Assembly: GCF_004005935.1 (NCBI RefSeq)
Contig: NZ_SACQ01000003.1
Span: 62,001-126,000, forward strand
DNA: 64,000 bases
Direction of reading: 5' to 3'
Source of the DNA: Neptunomonas marina
GTDB lineage: Bacteria; Pseudomonadota; Gammaproteobacteria; Pseudomonadales; Balneatricaceae
A program made the translations under genes and the position numbers. Of this stretch, positions 1-8,705 are shown piece by piece. Each line of letters opens with the position of its first letter. The first letter of the stretch is position 1. The notes under the pieces are model-generated. The model made no database searches. It was not told the origin of the DNA and saw only the letters and a list, made by a program, of their open reading frames with translations.

Positions 1-1
1 G

Positions 2-1204
2 CATCGCTTTGGTGAACAACAAACACCACAGCCGGTAAAGTGCTACGCGATGTCGCACGGCTATCACCGCCCCTGCGATCAAGAGGGTGAAACCTGCCCT
101 ATGCATGCAGCAAGGGAGAGCGGAGCCACCTCTAGCGTACTGCATATTCACAACACACCGCAGGGCAAAGAGCATGTTGGTATCGAAACGACGCCCGTCA
201 CCGATGAGCATGAACGGCGCTATTTTATCGAGATCATGCGCCCTATCCGTGAAGTGAGCGCAGAGCCCATCGCGAACAAGATGATTGGCCGCTCGAAGAC
301 CTTTAACCAACTGGTTGATTTGATTCACAAAGTCGGCCCAACCGATGTCAATGTACTCTTGACCGGCGCATCCGGCACCGGCAAAGAACTGGCAGCACAA
401 GCGGTACATAAAGCCAGCCATAGAACCCGTAAACCGTTCGTTACGGTGGAGTGCTCGGGTTTGCCTGACTCCTTGTTTGAAAGTGAGCTGTTCGGCCATC
501 TGCGCGGCGCATTTACTGGCGCAACCAGCACCCGCAAAGGTCTGGTGGAGGCCGCTCAAGGTGGCACGTTGTTTCTGGATGAAGTGGGCGATATCCCGTT
601 GCACCAGCAAGTGAAACTGTTGCGCTTGATCGAAACCCGCACCTACCGCCCGGTGGGGCAAACGGACCTGCGCGAAGCCGACTTCCGCTTGATCTGCGCA
701 ACCCATAAAAACCTGCCTGAGATGGTGGAGCAAAAGCTGTTTCGTGAAGATCTGTATCACCGCATCAGCACCTTTCCAATCCGCTTGCCAGCCCTGCAAG
801 AACGCCGTGATGATTTGCCACTCCTCGCCGCGAGTATTCTTTTACGTATCGATGCAACGCGGCCGCTTAAACTAACAGATGACGCCTTAGCTCTGCTCAG
901 TGAGCACCCTTTCAGCGGTAATATCCGCGAGCTAAAAAACATTTTAGAACGCGCCGTGGTGCTACGTGAAAGTAACGAATTGTCTAAACACACTGTTGCA
1001 CAAGCACTGAGCTTGAGCCCGACACACAGCACGACTCAAACCAATCCTTTTTTAGCGGCGGCACAACAGCGCCTTAGTTTAGCGGAGGTTGAGTCTAACT
1101 ATTTGGATGCATTGTTAGCGCTGCACAGTGATAAGACAGAGGTGGCCGATATCGCACAATGCAGTTTGCGTACCCTGTACCGAAAAATAAAACCGGGGGA
1201 CTAA
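2..1204 (+). CDS. fisR: FisR-like sigma-54 dependent activator, sulfane-sulfur sensing (5' end cut by window)
   Basis: The frame is open to the window edge, so the N-terminus is missing (about 40 residues if it matches FisR). The visible part starts with a PAS-like sensor carrying Cys at fragment residues 14, 25 and 32, in [12 protein letters not shown] then GETCP, followed by a [10 protein letters not shown] segment. The AAA+ core follows: Walker A GASGTGKE, the sigma-54 contact loop GAFTGA, and Walker [10 protein letters not shown] short Fis-type helix-turn-helix (ending RTLYRKIK) closes the protein. In FisR of Cupriavidus the sensor cysteines 53, 64 and 71 react with sulfane sulfur and switch on sqr/pdo transcription; the spacing here (11 and 7) is identical. 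The gene converges on cydABX, and sigma-54 promoters precede cydA and the SQR gene, so these are its likely targets. Other sigma-54 regulators share the core, so the identity rests on the cysteines and the neighbours. Confidence 0.85.
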   Translation, partial: HRFGEQQTPQPVKCYAMSHGYHRPCDQEGETCPMHAARESGATSSVLHIHNTPQGKEHVGIETTPVTDEHERRYFIEIMRPIREVSAEPIANKMIGRSKTFNQLVDLIHKVGPTDVNVLLTGASGTGKELAAQAVHKASHRTRKPFVTVECSGLPDSLFESELFGHLRGAFTGATSTRKGLVEAAQGGTLFLDEVGDIPLHQQVKLLRLIETRTYRPVGQTDLREADFRLICATHKNLPEMVEQKLFREDLYHRISTFPIRLPALQERRDDLPLLAASILLRIDATRPLKLTDDALALLSEHPFSGNIRELKNILERAVVLRESNELSKHTVAQALSLSPTHSTTQTNPFLAAAQQRLSLAEVESNYLDALLALHSDKTEVADIAQCSLRTLYRKIKPGD

Positions 1205-1211
1205 GTCCCCC
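1195..1211 (+). terminator. GC-rich hairpin at the fisR stop codon
   Basis: GGGGGACT and AGTCCCCC form an inverted repeat that overlaps the fisR TAA. Only a short, interrupted T-run follows, so it may be a weak terminator or simply protect the 3' end. Confidence 0.4.
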
Positions 1212-1260
1212 AAGATGCTTTTGATGAGAACTCCGATTCTTATTGTTTCAAGAAGCTGGG

Positions 1261-1359
1261 CTACTCACCATCGTCGAGCTGGTTCTCCAACCACATCGCG
1301 TTGATGATGCCAAAACTACAGGCGAGTAAGACGCCAAGAATCCATGCAAAATACCACAT
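1261..1359 (-). CDS. cydX: Cytochrome bd oxidase small subunit CydX
   Basis: A 32-codon ORF 16 bp after the cydB stop. It starts ATG with a GGGAG ribosome site about 8 bp upstream. The peptide begins MWYFAWILGVLLACSFGIIN and continues AMWLENQLDDGE: one transmembrane helix with the MWYFAW start and the conserved N-A-M-W-E stretch of CydX. CydX is the third subunit needed for stability and activity of bd oxidases and sits beside the haems of CydA. It is too short for ordinary ORF cut-offs. It is almost certainly co-transcribed with cydAB from the sigma-54 promoter upstream of cydA. Confidence 0.93.
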   Translation of the reverse strand: MWYFAWILGVLLACSFGIINAMWLENQLDDGE

Positions 1360-1375
1360 AAAATCAACTCCCAAA

Positions 1376-2512
1376 TCAGTAATGCGACACGCTGTCACGC
1401 TGGATCATCTCCGGTTCGATACGACGCCACATTTTGTAGTATCCCCAAGTGGTGTACGCCAAGATAATCGGTACAAAGAACGCAGCGACCCAAAACATAA
1501 TGGTTAGCGTCAGTTCGCTGGAGGTGGCGTCCCACAGCGTTAGGCTGCTGGCAAGATCCGATGAAGATGGCAACACAAACGGGAATAATGTAGCGCCTGC
1601 CAATAAGATGATGACCGCGATATTCAGCGCACTGGCCACAAAACCTAAGCCGCTGCGCCCTGCTTTTGCTAAACCACTCACCACAACCGGCAGCGTGATC
1701 GCACCTAGCGCTAACAACCACAGCAGCGGTAGTTGGTCAAAATTAGCAAACCAATCATCCGTTCTTGCAACACTTTTGGAGAGTGGGTTTGAGCTTGCAT
1801 CGCCCACCACAGCTGAGGTGATTTCGTAACCCTCGATAAAGAACAGCAGCGCTGCACCGGCAAGTAGCATGACCACCGTAAGCACCGGCCCCAAGCGCGT
1901 AGCATAGTGCTGAGCACGCGATTCGATCATGCCGCCGGCGCGCATCTGCAGCCAAACAGCGCCGTGAAGCGCTAGCATCAAGACACTGGCTACGCCGCAT
2001 AGCAGTGCAAACGGGTTGAGCAATGCCCAGAACGAGCCGGTATAGGTTGGCCGCGTTAGCTCATCGAAATGAAACGGCACCCCCAAAAACAGATTGCCAA
2101 ACGCAACACCAAACACCAAAGCCGGAACAAAAGACCCCAAGCATAGTGCTAAGTCCCAGTTGGTCCGCCAGCGAGCGCTCTCTTGCTTACTGCGATACTC
2201 TAAACCGATCGGGCGGAAAAACAGCGCAAACAGCACCAATAACATCGCCCAGTAAAAGCCTGAGAAAGCTGTGGCGTAAACCAACGGCCATGCCGCAAAG
2301 ATCGCGCCACCTGCCGTAATAAACCACACCTGATTGCCATCCCAGTGGGGGCCGATGGTGTTGATAATCACCCGTCGCTCAGTGTCGGTTTTTCCCAGCA
2401 GCGGCAGCAACATCGCGGCCCCCATATCGAAGCCATCGGTGACTGCAAAGCCAATCAGCAATACACCAACCAGCAGCCACCAAATAAGCCGAAGTGTTTC
2501 GTAATCAAGCAT
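1376..2512 (-). CDS. cydB: Cytochrome bd ubiquinol oxidase subunit II
   Basis: Membrane subunit of the bd-type quinol oxidase, which reduces oxygen to water at high affinity without proton pumping. The start is set at [12 protein letters not shown], giving 378 residues and an 8-bp overlap with the cydA stop; a longer frame upstream adds 12 residues with no family match. Typical features: [11 protein letters not shown] near the N-terminus, [14 protein letters not shown], and about eight hydrophobic helices to the end. The overlap with cydA and the short gap to cydX make a three-gene operon cydA-cydB-cydX. Confidence 0.97.
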   Translation of the reverse strand: MLDYETLRLIWWLLVGVLLIGFAVTDGFDMGAAMLLPLLGKTDTERRVIINTIGPHWDGNQVWFITAGGAIFAAWPLVYATAFSGFYWAMLLVLFALFFRPIGLEYRSKQESARWRTNWDLALCLGSFVPALVFGVAFGNLFLGVPFHFDELTRPTYTGSFWALLNPFALLCGVASVLMLALHGAVWLQMRAGGMIESRAQHYATRLGPVLTVVMLLAGAALLFFIEGYEITSAVVGDASSNPLSKSVARTDDWFANFDQLPLLWLLALGAITLPVVVSGLAKAGRSGLGFVASALNIAVIILLAGATLFPFVLPSSSDLASSLTLWDATSSELTLTIMFWVAAFFVPIILAYTTWGYYKMWRRIEPEMIQRDSVSHY

Positions 2513-4079
2513 AGTGTGGAACCCCCGCAGTTTCGGTCTCATTGTCATATCGCCCTGTACCTAACGCACTTGGGCCTTTACGGACATACTTCACCATGAG
2601 GTACACCTCGATAATCAGGAACACGGTATACAAACCAACAAAGCCGAAGATGCTCATCCATAGGTCGGTTTCGGTTAGTTGTGAGGTTGCAACATAGGTG
2701 GGTAAGATTTCACCAATTGCCCAAGGCTGACGGCCAAACTCGGCAACAAACCAGCCCATTTCTGACGAAATCCAAGGCAGTGGCAAGCACAGCACCGCAA
2801 ATTTCAATAACCAACGAGTCTGGTGCTCTTGTCGTTTCGAGGTGTAGTAGAACGCAAGAATAAATAGCAGCAGCATAGTAAAGCCGCAGGCTACCATGAT
2901 GCGGAACGTCCAAAACATCGGCGCCACTTGCGGGATCGTATCCTCTGCGGCCTGTTTGATTTGCGCTTCGGTGGCATCAACCACATCTGGCGTAAAACGC
3001 TTGAGTAGCAGGCCATAACCCAAATCTTGGCTTACCGCTGAGAATGCCGCCCGATTTTCCGGTGTATCTTCACCGCCACGCAGCTTCATAAGCAGCTCAT
3101 AAGCGACCATGCCGTTGCGCACACGGCCTTCAGCATGCGCCACAAGGTCTTTGATGCCAGTCACCTCTTCGGTGACAGAGCGGGTTGCAATTAGCCCCAA
3201 TGCATAGGGAATCTTAACCGCCATCTCGGTCTCTTGAGTCTCCTGATTGGGTAAACCAAAGAGCGTAAACGGCGCAGGCGCGGGGTGTGTTTCCCACTCG
3301 GCTTCCATTGCAGCGAGCTTCACCTTTTGCACATCGCCCACTTCGTAACCACTCTCGTCTCCCAAGATGATGACCGACAGCACAGACGCGAGTCCAAATG
3401 CAGATGCAATCGCAAACGAGCGGCGCGCAAACGCAATATCACGGCCCCACAACAGATAGAGCGCGCTGATCGACAGCACGAATACGGCACCGGTGACATA
3501 TCCGGCAGAGACGGTGTGAACAAACTTCACTTGCGCCACTGGGTTGAAGATCACATCAGCAAAGCTGCTCATCTCCATCCGCATGGTCTCAAAGTTGAAG
3601 TACGCGCCGACAGGGTTCTGCATCCAACCGTTGGCGATGAGAATCCATAGTGCTGAGAAGTTAGAACCGATCGCAACCAGCCAAGTAACACCCAAGTGCT
3701 GTACCCGCGAAAGGCGATCCCAACCAAAGAAGAACAAGCCAATAAAGGTGGACTCAAGGAAGAACGCCATCAACCCTTCGATTGCCAGTGGCGCGCCAAA
3801 GATGTCGCCCACGTAATGGGAGTAGTAGGCCCAGTTCGTCCCAAACTGGAACTCCATGGTTAAACCTGTTGTTACGCCCAAGGCGAAGTTGATACCAAAG
3901 AGCTTACCCCAGAAGCGGGTCATATCTTTGTAGATCTGTTTACCCGTCATGACGTAGACGGATTCCATAATGGCTAATAGAAATGATAGCCCGAGTGTGA
4001 GGGGCACGAATAAAAAGTGGTACATCGCTGTTAGCGCGAACTGCCAACGCGATAGCTCCACAACCGTTTCGGAAACCAT
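2505..4079 (-). CDS. cydA: Cytochrome bd ubiquinol oxidase subunit I
   Basis: Haem-bearing quinol-oxidising subunit of cytochrome bd, 524 residues, the E. coli-like long-Q-loop size. The start [21 protein letters not shown] places the haem b595 ligand His at residue 21. The [12 protein letters not shown] and GRQPWAIGE blocks are present, and the long periplasmic Q-loop lies around residues 250-380. Bd oxidases tolerate sulfide and nitric oxide far better than haem-copper oxidases. The leader is short, because a sigma-54 promoter sits about 55-70 bp upstream of the ATG and paired activator sites lie further up. This fits control by the FisR-like activator encoded opposite rather than by oxygen alone. 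Confidence 0.97.
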   Translation of the reverse strand: MVSETVVELSRWQFALTAMYHFLFVPLTLGLSFLLAIMESVYVMTGKQIYKDMTRFWGKLFGINFALGVTTGLTMEFQFGTNWAYYSHYVGDIFGAPLAIEGLMAFFLESTFIGLFFFGWDRLSRVQHLGVTWLVAIGSNFSALWILIANGWMQNPVGAYFNFETMRMEMSSFADVIFNPVAQVKFVHTVSAGYVTGAVFVLSISALYLLWGRDIAFARRSFAIASAFGLASVLSVIILGDESGYEVGDVQKVKLAAMEAEWETHPAPAPFTLFGLPNQETQETEMAVKIPYALGLIATRSVTEEVTGIKDLVAHAEGRVRNGMVAYELLMKLRGGEDTPENRAAFSAVSQDLGYGLLLKRFTPDVVDATEAQIKQAAEDTIPQVAPMFWTFRIMVACGFTMLLLFILAFYYTSKRQEHQTRWLLKFAVLCLPLPWISSEMGWFVAEFGRQPWAIGEILPTYVATSQLTETDLWMSIFGFVGLYTVFLIIEVYLMVKYVRKGPSALGTGRYDNETETAGVPHYA

Positions 4080-4132
4080 AAAAATTACCTTACTTTGCCC
4101 TGATGAAAAATACTTAACCTGCTCACTGTTTT

Positions 4133-4149
4133 AGCAGTAAACATGCCAA
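4133..4149 (-). promoter_or_regulatory. Sigma-54 (-24/-12) promoter of cydABX
   Basis: Read on the minus strand: TTGGCATGTTTACTGCT. The -24 GG and -12 GC are separated by exactly 10 bp, as sigma-54 requires, with two deviations from TGGCACG-N4-TTGCW. The predicted start of transcription near 4122 gives a leader of about 43 bases. It shares TGGCA and TTTACTGCTA with the promoter of the SQR gene. Confidence 0.8.
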
Positions 4150-4230
4150 TTAAAACCAGCGCGTAACTCTTTGAAATTAATAGACTTAATAGAATTTCAG
4201 ATTGAAGAGATATAATCTACAGATGAGAAT

Positions 4231-4265
4231 TGCCAATTTTGACACAGCATTTGCCAATTAGGGCA
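4231..4265. promoter_or_regulatory. Paired upstream activator sites of cydA
   Basis: TGCCAATTTTGACA (4231-4244) and TGCCAATTAGGGCA (4252-4265) are imperfect copies of the palindrome TGCCAA-N2-TTGGCA. They are 21 bp apart start to start, which is two helical turns. They lie about 85-120 bp upstream of the -24 element, the usual distance for an enhancer-binding protein. Likely binder: the FisR-like protein. Confidence 0.65.
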
Positions 4266-4291
4266 CGACATGATGCCACGCCCTGATTACG

Positions 4292-5605
4292 CTAGATGGG
4301 CGTATAGCCGTGAAGCATGAGGTCATACACCGGCTTAATCAGCGACTTCTCCATCACCCAAGCAAGCTCACTTACTTCGAGCGGATCAACCACTTCAAAG
4401 GGCAGCGCGGTGATGGGCTCTAAACTGTAATCGAACTCCCAAAGCATCGCGTGGCCCACATCCAGAATCATCGGGCAAGAGGTGTAGCCATCCCACTTTG
4501 CAACGGGTTCTTGCTGTTCAAGCAACGCCCGAATATTGGCTGTTATCACTGGGATTTGCGATTTAACCGATGCTGCTGTTTTGCCAATCGGGGTTCCCGC
4601 TGTGTCACCTAGGGCAAAAACATTGTCAAAGCGCTTATGGCGCATGGTGAACTGATCAACTTCAACATAACCGTGGTATTTCGTTTGATCCGCCAGCGCC
4701 GAGTTCCTGACACTGGCTACCGCTGTCATCGGTGGCGCGATATGAATAAAGTCCCAAGGTACTGATGCGCGTGTGCCATCTGCTTTTTGGAACTGTGCAG
4801 TCTTTGCTTCGGTATCGATGGCTGTTAGCGTGTGCTGATAGTGAGGCGCAATCGCGCGCTCTTGCCAAATGCCGCGTAGCCGCTTATCGAATTCCTTCAC
4901 TGAGAAAAGAAAGTGTTCAGAGGTAAAATAATCAAACCGAAATGCATCACGCTGGCCCGCTGAGCGCACAAAGAACTCAACAAGGTTAGTGGCTTTCATC
5001 GGTGCTCCAGCACACTTCATCGCACCCTGCGGGCGGGTGAATACAGCGTCACCCCCGCCTGAGCGAGCAAAGCCTAGCGCTTGCTGATGGCTAGCAACGC
5101 CAGCCTCTGGGCTTAGATAAATACTCGTAATGTAATCTTGGCCGATCTGCGCAACATCTAACCCCTCGATCATGTCGTACCGAAGCTCTAAACCACTGGC
5201 AACGACAAGAAAGTCATAGTTGATCTTTTCAACTTTGGCAGTCACCACGTGATTATTGTCCGGCTCGTAAGCCACCACCTCATCAGCCACCCAATTGATT
5301 TTCGAATCAAGGTAACTTTCGTTCGCAGAAACAACATCACTCTCGGCTTGGTAGGCACCGGCCAATAACAGTGTTTGCCCAGGTTGATACCAGTGATACC
5401 CACGCGGATCAATCACGGTAATCTCGGCCCCCGATAGCTGAGTCAACAACTGATTGGCCAAACCAATGCCGCCAGCACCGCCTCCCACAATAACGATTTT
5501 TGCTGTCGTTTTGAGTTTACTTAACTCCCAACCTGCAATACCTGCTGCACTCGCTAAGCCGACTGCAGCGCCTGCTTTAAGTACACTACGTCTAGTGACT
5601 GCCAT
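4292..5605 (-). CDS. sqr: Type II sulfide:quinone oxidoreductase with Tat signal
   Basis: FAD flavoprotein expected to oxidise sulfide to persulfide/sulfane sulfur and pass electrons to quinone. The start is ATG at 5605 (437 residues) behind an AGGGTG ribosome site; the GTG nine bases upstream is less well placed. The N-terminus TRRSVLKAG plus a hydrophobic stretch is a twin-arginine signal. The FAD Rossmann motif GGGAGGIG lies near residue 42. Cys198 (in MKCAGAP) and Cys377 (in YTSCPM) match the two redox cysteines of human-type SQR; the EFDY block after the second Cys also fits. It is followed downstream by cydABX and has its own sigma-54 promoter and a perfect activator palindrome. The Tat signal implies a periplasm-facing enzyme, which should be tested. 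A related sulfide dehydrogenase flavoprotein is the alternative. Confidence 0.88.
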   Translation of the reverse strand: MAVTRRSVLKAGAAVGLASAAGIAGWELSKLKTTAKIVIVGGGAGGIGLANQLLTQLSGAEITVIDPRGYHWYQPGQTLLLAGAYQAESDVVSANESYLDSKINWVADEVVAYEPDNNHVVTAKVEKINYDFLVVASGLELRYDMIEGLDVAQIGQDYITSIYLSPEAGVASHQQALGFARSGGGDAVFTRPQGAMKCAGAPMKATNLVEFFVRSAGQRDAFRFDYFTSEHFLFSVKEFDKRLRGIWQERAIAPHYQHTLTAIDTEAKTAQFQKADGTRASVPWDFIHIAPPMTAVASVRNSALADQTKYHGYVEVDQFTMRHKRFDNVFALGDTAGTPIGKTAASVKSQIPVITANIRALLEQQEPVAKWDGYTSCPMILDVGHAMLWEFDYSLEPITALPFEVVDPLEVSELAWVMEKSLIKPVYDLMLHGYTPI

Positions 5606-5702
5606 AACTTTCACCCTATTCTAATCCAGCAATTGAACGCGACAGCGGAGCGAGCTACCCCGCTACCGCTGAACGTTTTGATTTATTTTCTAAATAGGAA
5701 GT

Positions 5703-5719
5703 AGCAGTAAATGTGCCAG
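5703..5719 (-). promoter_or_regulatory. Sigma-54 (-24/-12) promoter of the SQR gene
   Basis: Minus strand CTGGCACATTTACTGCT. GG and GC are 10 bp apart, and TGGCAC matches the -24 consensus fully. The predicted start near 5692 leaves a leader of about 87 bases containing a GC-rich inverted repeat (AGCGG...CCGCT, about 5643-5670). It is nearly the same sequence as the cydA promoter. Confidence 0.85.
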
Positions 5720-5834
5720 TTATTTAGTAATCGCTAATTAATTAAATTTATATATAATATCTCGCAATTACAAGCAGTTATCGTTGTTTTTAAGCAACAG
5801 ATATCTCCATCAACGAACAAAAAACATAACACTT

Positions 5835-5848
5835 TGCCAAAATTGGCA
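5835..5848. promoter_or_regulatory. Perfect activator palindrome upstream of the SQR gene
   Basis: TGCCAAAATTGGCA is a perfect 14-bp inverted repeat about 118 bp upstream of the -24 element. It matches the two imperfect copies upstream of cydA and defines the motif TGCCAA-WW-TTGGCA. Confidence 0.7.
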
Positions 5849-5859
5849 TAATTTTGCGT

Positions 5860-6348
5860 CTAATTTGTCTTATTGGTATGAACAAACCTGTTCGCCAGAT
5901 GAGCAACAAGAACCAGCAAAACCGCGCCGCTAAGCACCGGCGCCAATAAGAAGCTCCAGCCTTGCCCTGCTAGGATAATCACCATAGGGTTTGCTCCAGC
6001 AGGTGGATGTGTTGTACCGGTAAGCAACATCGCAGTGACACCGAGCCCTGTCGCAAATGCCATCTCTAGCGGCACGCCATCACCCAGCTCAACAAAACAA
6101 ACACCGATAGCAGCGGTAATAAGGTGGCCTAAAATCACATTTTTAGGCCGTGCGAGAGGGCTGCTCGGCAAGCCGAAAATAATCACAGCAGTAGCACCAA
6201 AAGGCGCCATCAACAGCGTCATATTCGGGTGCATCTCACCTAATAGCACCAAGATGCCGATTCCAATCGCAGCAGCAATGCCTGCCCACACTGATAACAA
6301 AACATGCATTATAAAAAACCCAAGTAGACCAATCTGTCTACTTAACAT
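5860..6348 (-). CDS. HPP family integral membrane protein
   Basis: Small polytopic membrane protein with four to five hydrophobic helices and the family hallmarks: APFGATAVIIFG, SPLARPKNVILGH and THPPAGANP. HPP proteins have been linked to nitrite transport in chloroplasts and cyanobacteria; the bacterial role is mostly unknown. The start is uncertain: ATG at 6348 is used here, but ATG at 6309 would leave both TetR-type operators outside the gene. Neither has a well-spaced ribosome site. It is divergent from the TetR gene, so it is the probable target of that repressor. Confidence 0.8.
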   Translation of the reverse strand: MLSRQIGLLGFFIMHVLLSVWAGIAAAIGIGILVLLGEMHPNMTLLMAPFGATAVIIFGLPSSPLARPKNVILGHLITAAIGVCFVELGDGVPLEMAFATGLGVTAMLLTGTTHPPAGANPMVIILAGQGWSFLLAPVLSGAVLLVLVAHLANRFVHTNKTN

Positions 6349-6363
6349 AGACAAGTCGGTCTA
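6324..6363. promoter_or_regulatory. Twin TetR-type operators between HPP and TetR genes
   Basis: Two inverted repeats with the same half-sites: GTAGAC-N6-GTCTAC (6324-6341) and TAGAC-N6-GTCTA (6348-6363). They sit between the divergent genes and would let the TetR-type protein control both itself and the HPP gene. Confidence 0.75.
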
Positions 6364-6391
6364 CCTTTGTCAAACTATACGCAAACTCCTA

Positions 6392-7000
6392 ATGAGCACC
6401 GACATGAACGATAAACGACAAGAGCTAATAGATGCCGCGCTAGCCCTTTTTTACGAAAAAGGGGTAAAAAGTGTCGGAATTAACGAAATACTGGCGCGTT
6501 CAGGCGTAGCGAAGAAGACGCTTTATCATCACTTCGCAAGCAAGGATGCGCTTATCTTGGGTGCACTTGGGCAGCGTCATGAGCAATTTATAGGGTGGCT
6601 AGCACGTGTGTTATCGGGGAGCCAATCAGTGGATGAGGTTATAGACCGGTTGTTTACTGGTCTCGATCACTGGTTTAACGGCACTGTGGAGGAGCTGGGA
6701 GATTTCCGTGGCTGCTTCTTTATTAACACCGCAGCACAATACACCGAACTTAATTCAGAAATAGCGAGCTACTGTGCAAAACACAAAGCGTTAGTTGCGC
6801 AGACCATTCGGCGCAGTATTGCTGAGGAAAACGAACAGGCTTGGGCGGATACCATTATGCTTCTGAAAGAGGGAGCCATCACCTCTGCTTATGTGGGTCA
6901 GCAAGTGGGTGCCGCCAAACAGGCACAGCAGATATTGGCAGCACTGAGAGCACAGGCCAAAAGCCCAACGCTCTCAGTGCATAATCGCACTAGCCGTTAA
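6392..7000 (+). CDS. TetR/AcrR family transcriptional regulator
   Basis: 202-residue repressor. The N-terminal helix-turn-helix ([17 protein letters not shown], then [15 protein letters not shown]) is followed by an all-helical ligand domain with [13 protein letters not shown], typical of TetR_C proteins of the YcdC/AcuR-like kind. The start is the ATG at 6392, where the homology begins; the frame upstream runs through the HPP gene. An in-frame ATG at 6404 is also possible. Twin palindromes lie just upstream. Its stop overlaps the end of speE by four bases, tail to tail. The inducer cannot be told from the sequence. Confidence 0.9.
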   Translation: MSTDMNDKRQELIDAALALFYEKGVKSVGINEILARSGVAKKTLYHHFASKDALILGALGQRHEQFIGWLARVLSGSQSVDEVIDRLFTGLDHWFNGTVEELGDFRGCFFINTAAQYTELNSEIASYCAKHKALVAQTIRRSIAEENEQAWADTIMLLKEGAITSAYVGQQVGAAKQAQQILAALRAQAKSPTLSVHNRTSR

Positions 7001-7851
7001 ACCTCATCGAGGGCGTCGATGATGTACTGCGGTAGCGCAAACGCACCGACGTGCATCTGCGGATTGTAGTAGCGTGTTTGAATGCCAGATGCAGCGAAGC
7101 GGGCTTCCAGCGTTTGCAGCTCAACTGAGCGCAGCACTGGGTTATCAGCAGCCCAAGCCAATGTCATATTGCCACCAATGTAGGTAGGTACAGCGGCACA
7201 ATAGAAGCTCTGATCGTTAAAGTAAGGGCTCAAACGACGCTTCGTTGTTTGCACCTCTTCAATCTGCATAAAGGCAACACCGTTTTGGGCAACAAAGATG
7301 CCACCCTCGTTTAAACAGCGTTTGCAGCCTTCGTAGAAGGTGCTGCTAAAGAGCACTTCGCCAGGCCCTACAGGGTCGGTACAGTCAGAGATAATAACGT
7401 CAAATTTCTCGTCTGTTTGCGTGACATATTCAATGCCGTCTGCAATCACAATATTCGCACGCGGATCATCAAATGCACCGGCCGAGTGATTGGGCAGATA
7501 CGTTTTACACATATCAATCACGGCTTGGTCGATCTCAACCTGCGTCACATGCTCGACTTCAGGGTGTTTGGTCACTTCGCGCAGGATGCCACCATCACCG
7601 CCACCAATGATCAATACACGCTTAGCCGCGCCGTGCGCAAAGAGTGGCACGTGGGTCAGCATTTCGTGATATACAAATTCGTCACGCTCCGTGGTCTGGA
7701 TAATGCCATCCAGTGCCATTACGGTGCCGAACATCTCATTACGGAAGATAATCAGATGCCAAGAATCGGTCTGTTGCTCGAACAACACTTCATCAATTGT
7801 AAACTGTTGTCCGTAACTGTCGTATAGTTTCTCAAGATACGTAGTCATCAT
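6997..7851 (-). CDS. speE: Polyamine aminopropyltransferase (spermidine synthase)
   Basis: Transfers the aminopropyl group from decarboxylated SAM to putrescine to give spermidine. 284 residues. It carries the SAM-binding motif [13 protein letters not shown], the acidic loop DGIEYV and the catalytic/gatekeeping [14 protein letters not shown]-terminal beta domain with LYDSYGQQF and [15 protein letters not shown]. Its start lies inside the end of speD (20-bp overlap), so the two are translationally linked and give a complete decarboxylation plus transfer module. Confidence 0.97.
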   Translation of the reverse strand: MMTTYLEKLYDSYGQQFTIDEVLFEQQTDSWHLIIFRNEMFGTVMALDGIIQTTERDEFVYHEMLTHVPLFAHGAAKRVLIIGGGDGGILREVTKHPEVEHVTQVEIDQAVIDMCKTYLPNHSAGAFDDPRANIVIADGIEYVTQTDEKFDVIISDCTDPVGPGEVLFSSTFYEGCKRCLNEGGIFVAQNGVAFMQIEEVQTTKRRLSPYFNDQSFYCAAVPTYIGGNMTLAWAADNPVLRSVELQTLEARFAASGIQTRYYNPQMHVGAFALPQYIIDALDEV

Positions 7852-8329
7852 CTTCTACTCTTCGTTTACCCCGTAAGATCTCATCCACGTTGACACGGCT
7901 GGGTGAGAATGCGTTTTCCAGAACCGGAATGGATTTCTCAGGCTCTGCTGCGCCACACATAAACACATCAAACGCTGCATAGTTGCGTTCTGGCCATGTA
8001 TGTACGCTGATATGGGACTCTGCCAATACGGCAACGCCCGAAATACCGCCATTTGGGGTAAAGTGGTGAAGATGAATATGTAGCAGTGTCGCACCAGCAG
8101 CGTCGACGGAGTCCCGTAGGGCTTGCTCCATCACTTCCAAGTCATCTAACTTAGAAGCACCACTTAAATCGATAATCAGGTGAGTGCCAGCAAAGCGCTC
8201 GCCATTACGCTCGATAAAGTAGTCCAGACGCTCCTCTTCTTCGCCTTGCGTAAACGCAGGCCAAGGTGCAACACTGCTTACAGCCTCTTGGTCGTCCGCC
8301 AGGTGCACTTCAGAAAGCGATTCTTTCAT
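7832..8329 (-). CDS. speD: S-adenosylmethionine decarboxylase proenzyme, class 1B-like
   Basis: Makes decarboxylated SAM for the downstream speE. 165 residues, with the self-cleavage motif [13 protein letters not shown]. Cleavage is expected between Glu104 and Ser105 to form the pyruvoyl group; His110 and Cys125 are the other catalytic residues. It is far shorter than E. coli SpeD and resembles the archaeal/Thermotoga/Bacillus class, with an acidic N-terminal extension of about 40 residues before the core. First gene of speDE; a 376-bp region free of genes lies upstream. Confidence 0.93.
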   Translation of the reverse strand: MKESLSEVHLADDQEAVSSVAPWPAFTQGEEEERLDYFIERNGERFAGTHLIIDLSGASKLDDLEVMEQALRDSVDAAGATLLHIHLHHFTPNGGISGVAVLAESHISVHTWPERNYAAFDVFMCGAAEPEKSIPVLENAFSPSRVNVDEILRGKRRVEDDDYVS

Positions 8330-8705
8330 TATGGTTTGTCTCCAGTTGGGAGGATTTTTAATCTATCCAGTACCTAACCTGCCCAGCTAATCTGGGCGCC
8401 TAAAAATTTGAGGGGCTGTTTTACACTCTTTTGTTTAGTGAACGCAAGAAAAAACCAATTTCAAAGATGATTAATTTTCACCTTCGCGAAGGCAGCGATA
8501 AAAAGTATAAAAATTACACACAACTTCAAAAGGTTAGCGACATAAATCACTAAAGCGCGAAGCAACGAAAACAGGCCGGTAAGCACCGCTTAACACGGTT
8601 TCTTCAAACGCCGATTCGGCGGGAGATTCAATAAGACTGCAGAGTGGCTAATAGCAAGGAAAGGTCATAGCGGTGCAGCTTAAGACCACACCGCTATAGC
8701 AGACG
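8330..8705. other. Intergenic region between aroC and speD
   Basis: No credible gene. It should hold the speDE promoter and the end of the aroC transcript. Visible structures are a perfect 12-bp palindrome CCTTCGCGAAGG at 8481-8492, which could form a hairpin in the speD leader, and the hairpin at 8667-8697 listed separately. Confidence 0.6.
8667..8697 (-). terminator. Hairpin downstream of aroC
   Basis: ATAGCGGTG and CACCGCTAT form a nine-base stem with a 13-base loop just past the aroC stop. The run of T after it is poor, so termination may need Rho. Confidence 0.5.

Noticed and set aside
6035-6391. Long N-terminal extension of the TetR gene
   Set aside because: It runs through the HPP gene and the operators in antisense; TetR homology starts at 6392.
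7417-7827. 136-codon plus-strand ORF within speE
   Set aside because: Antisense shadow of a clear spermidine synthase gene.
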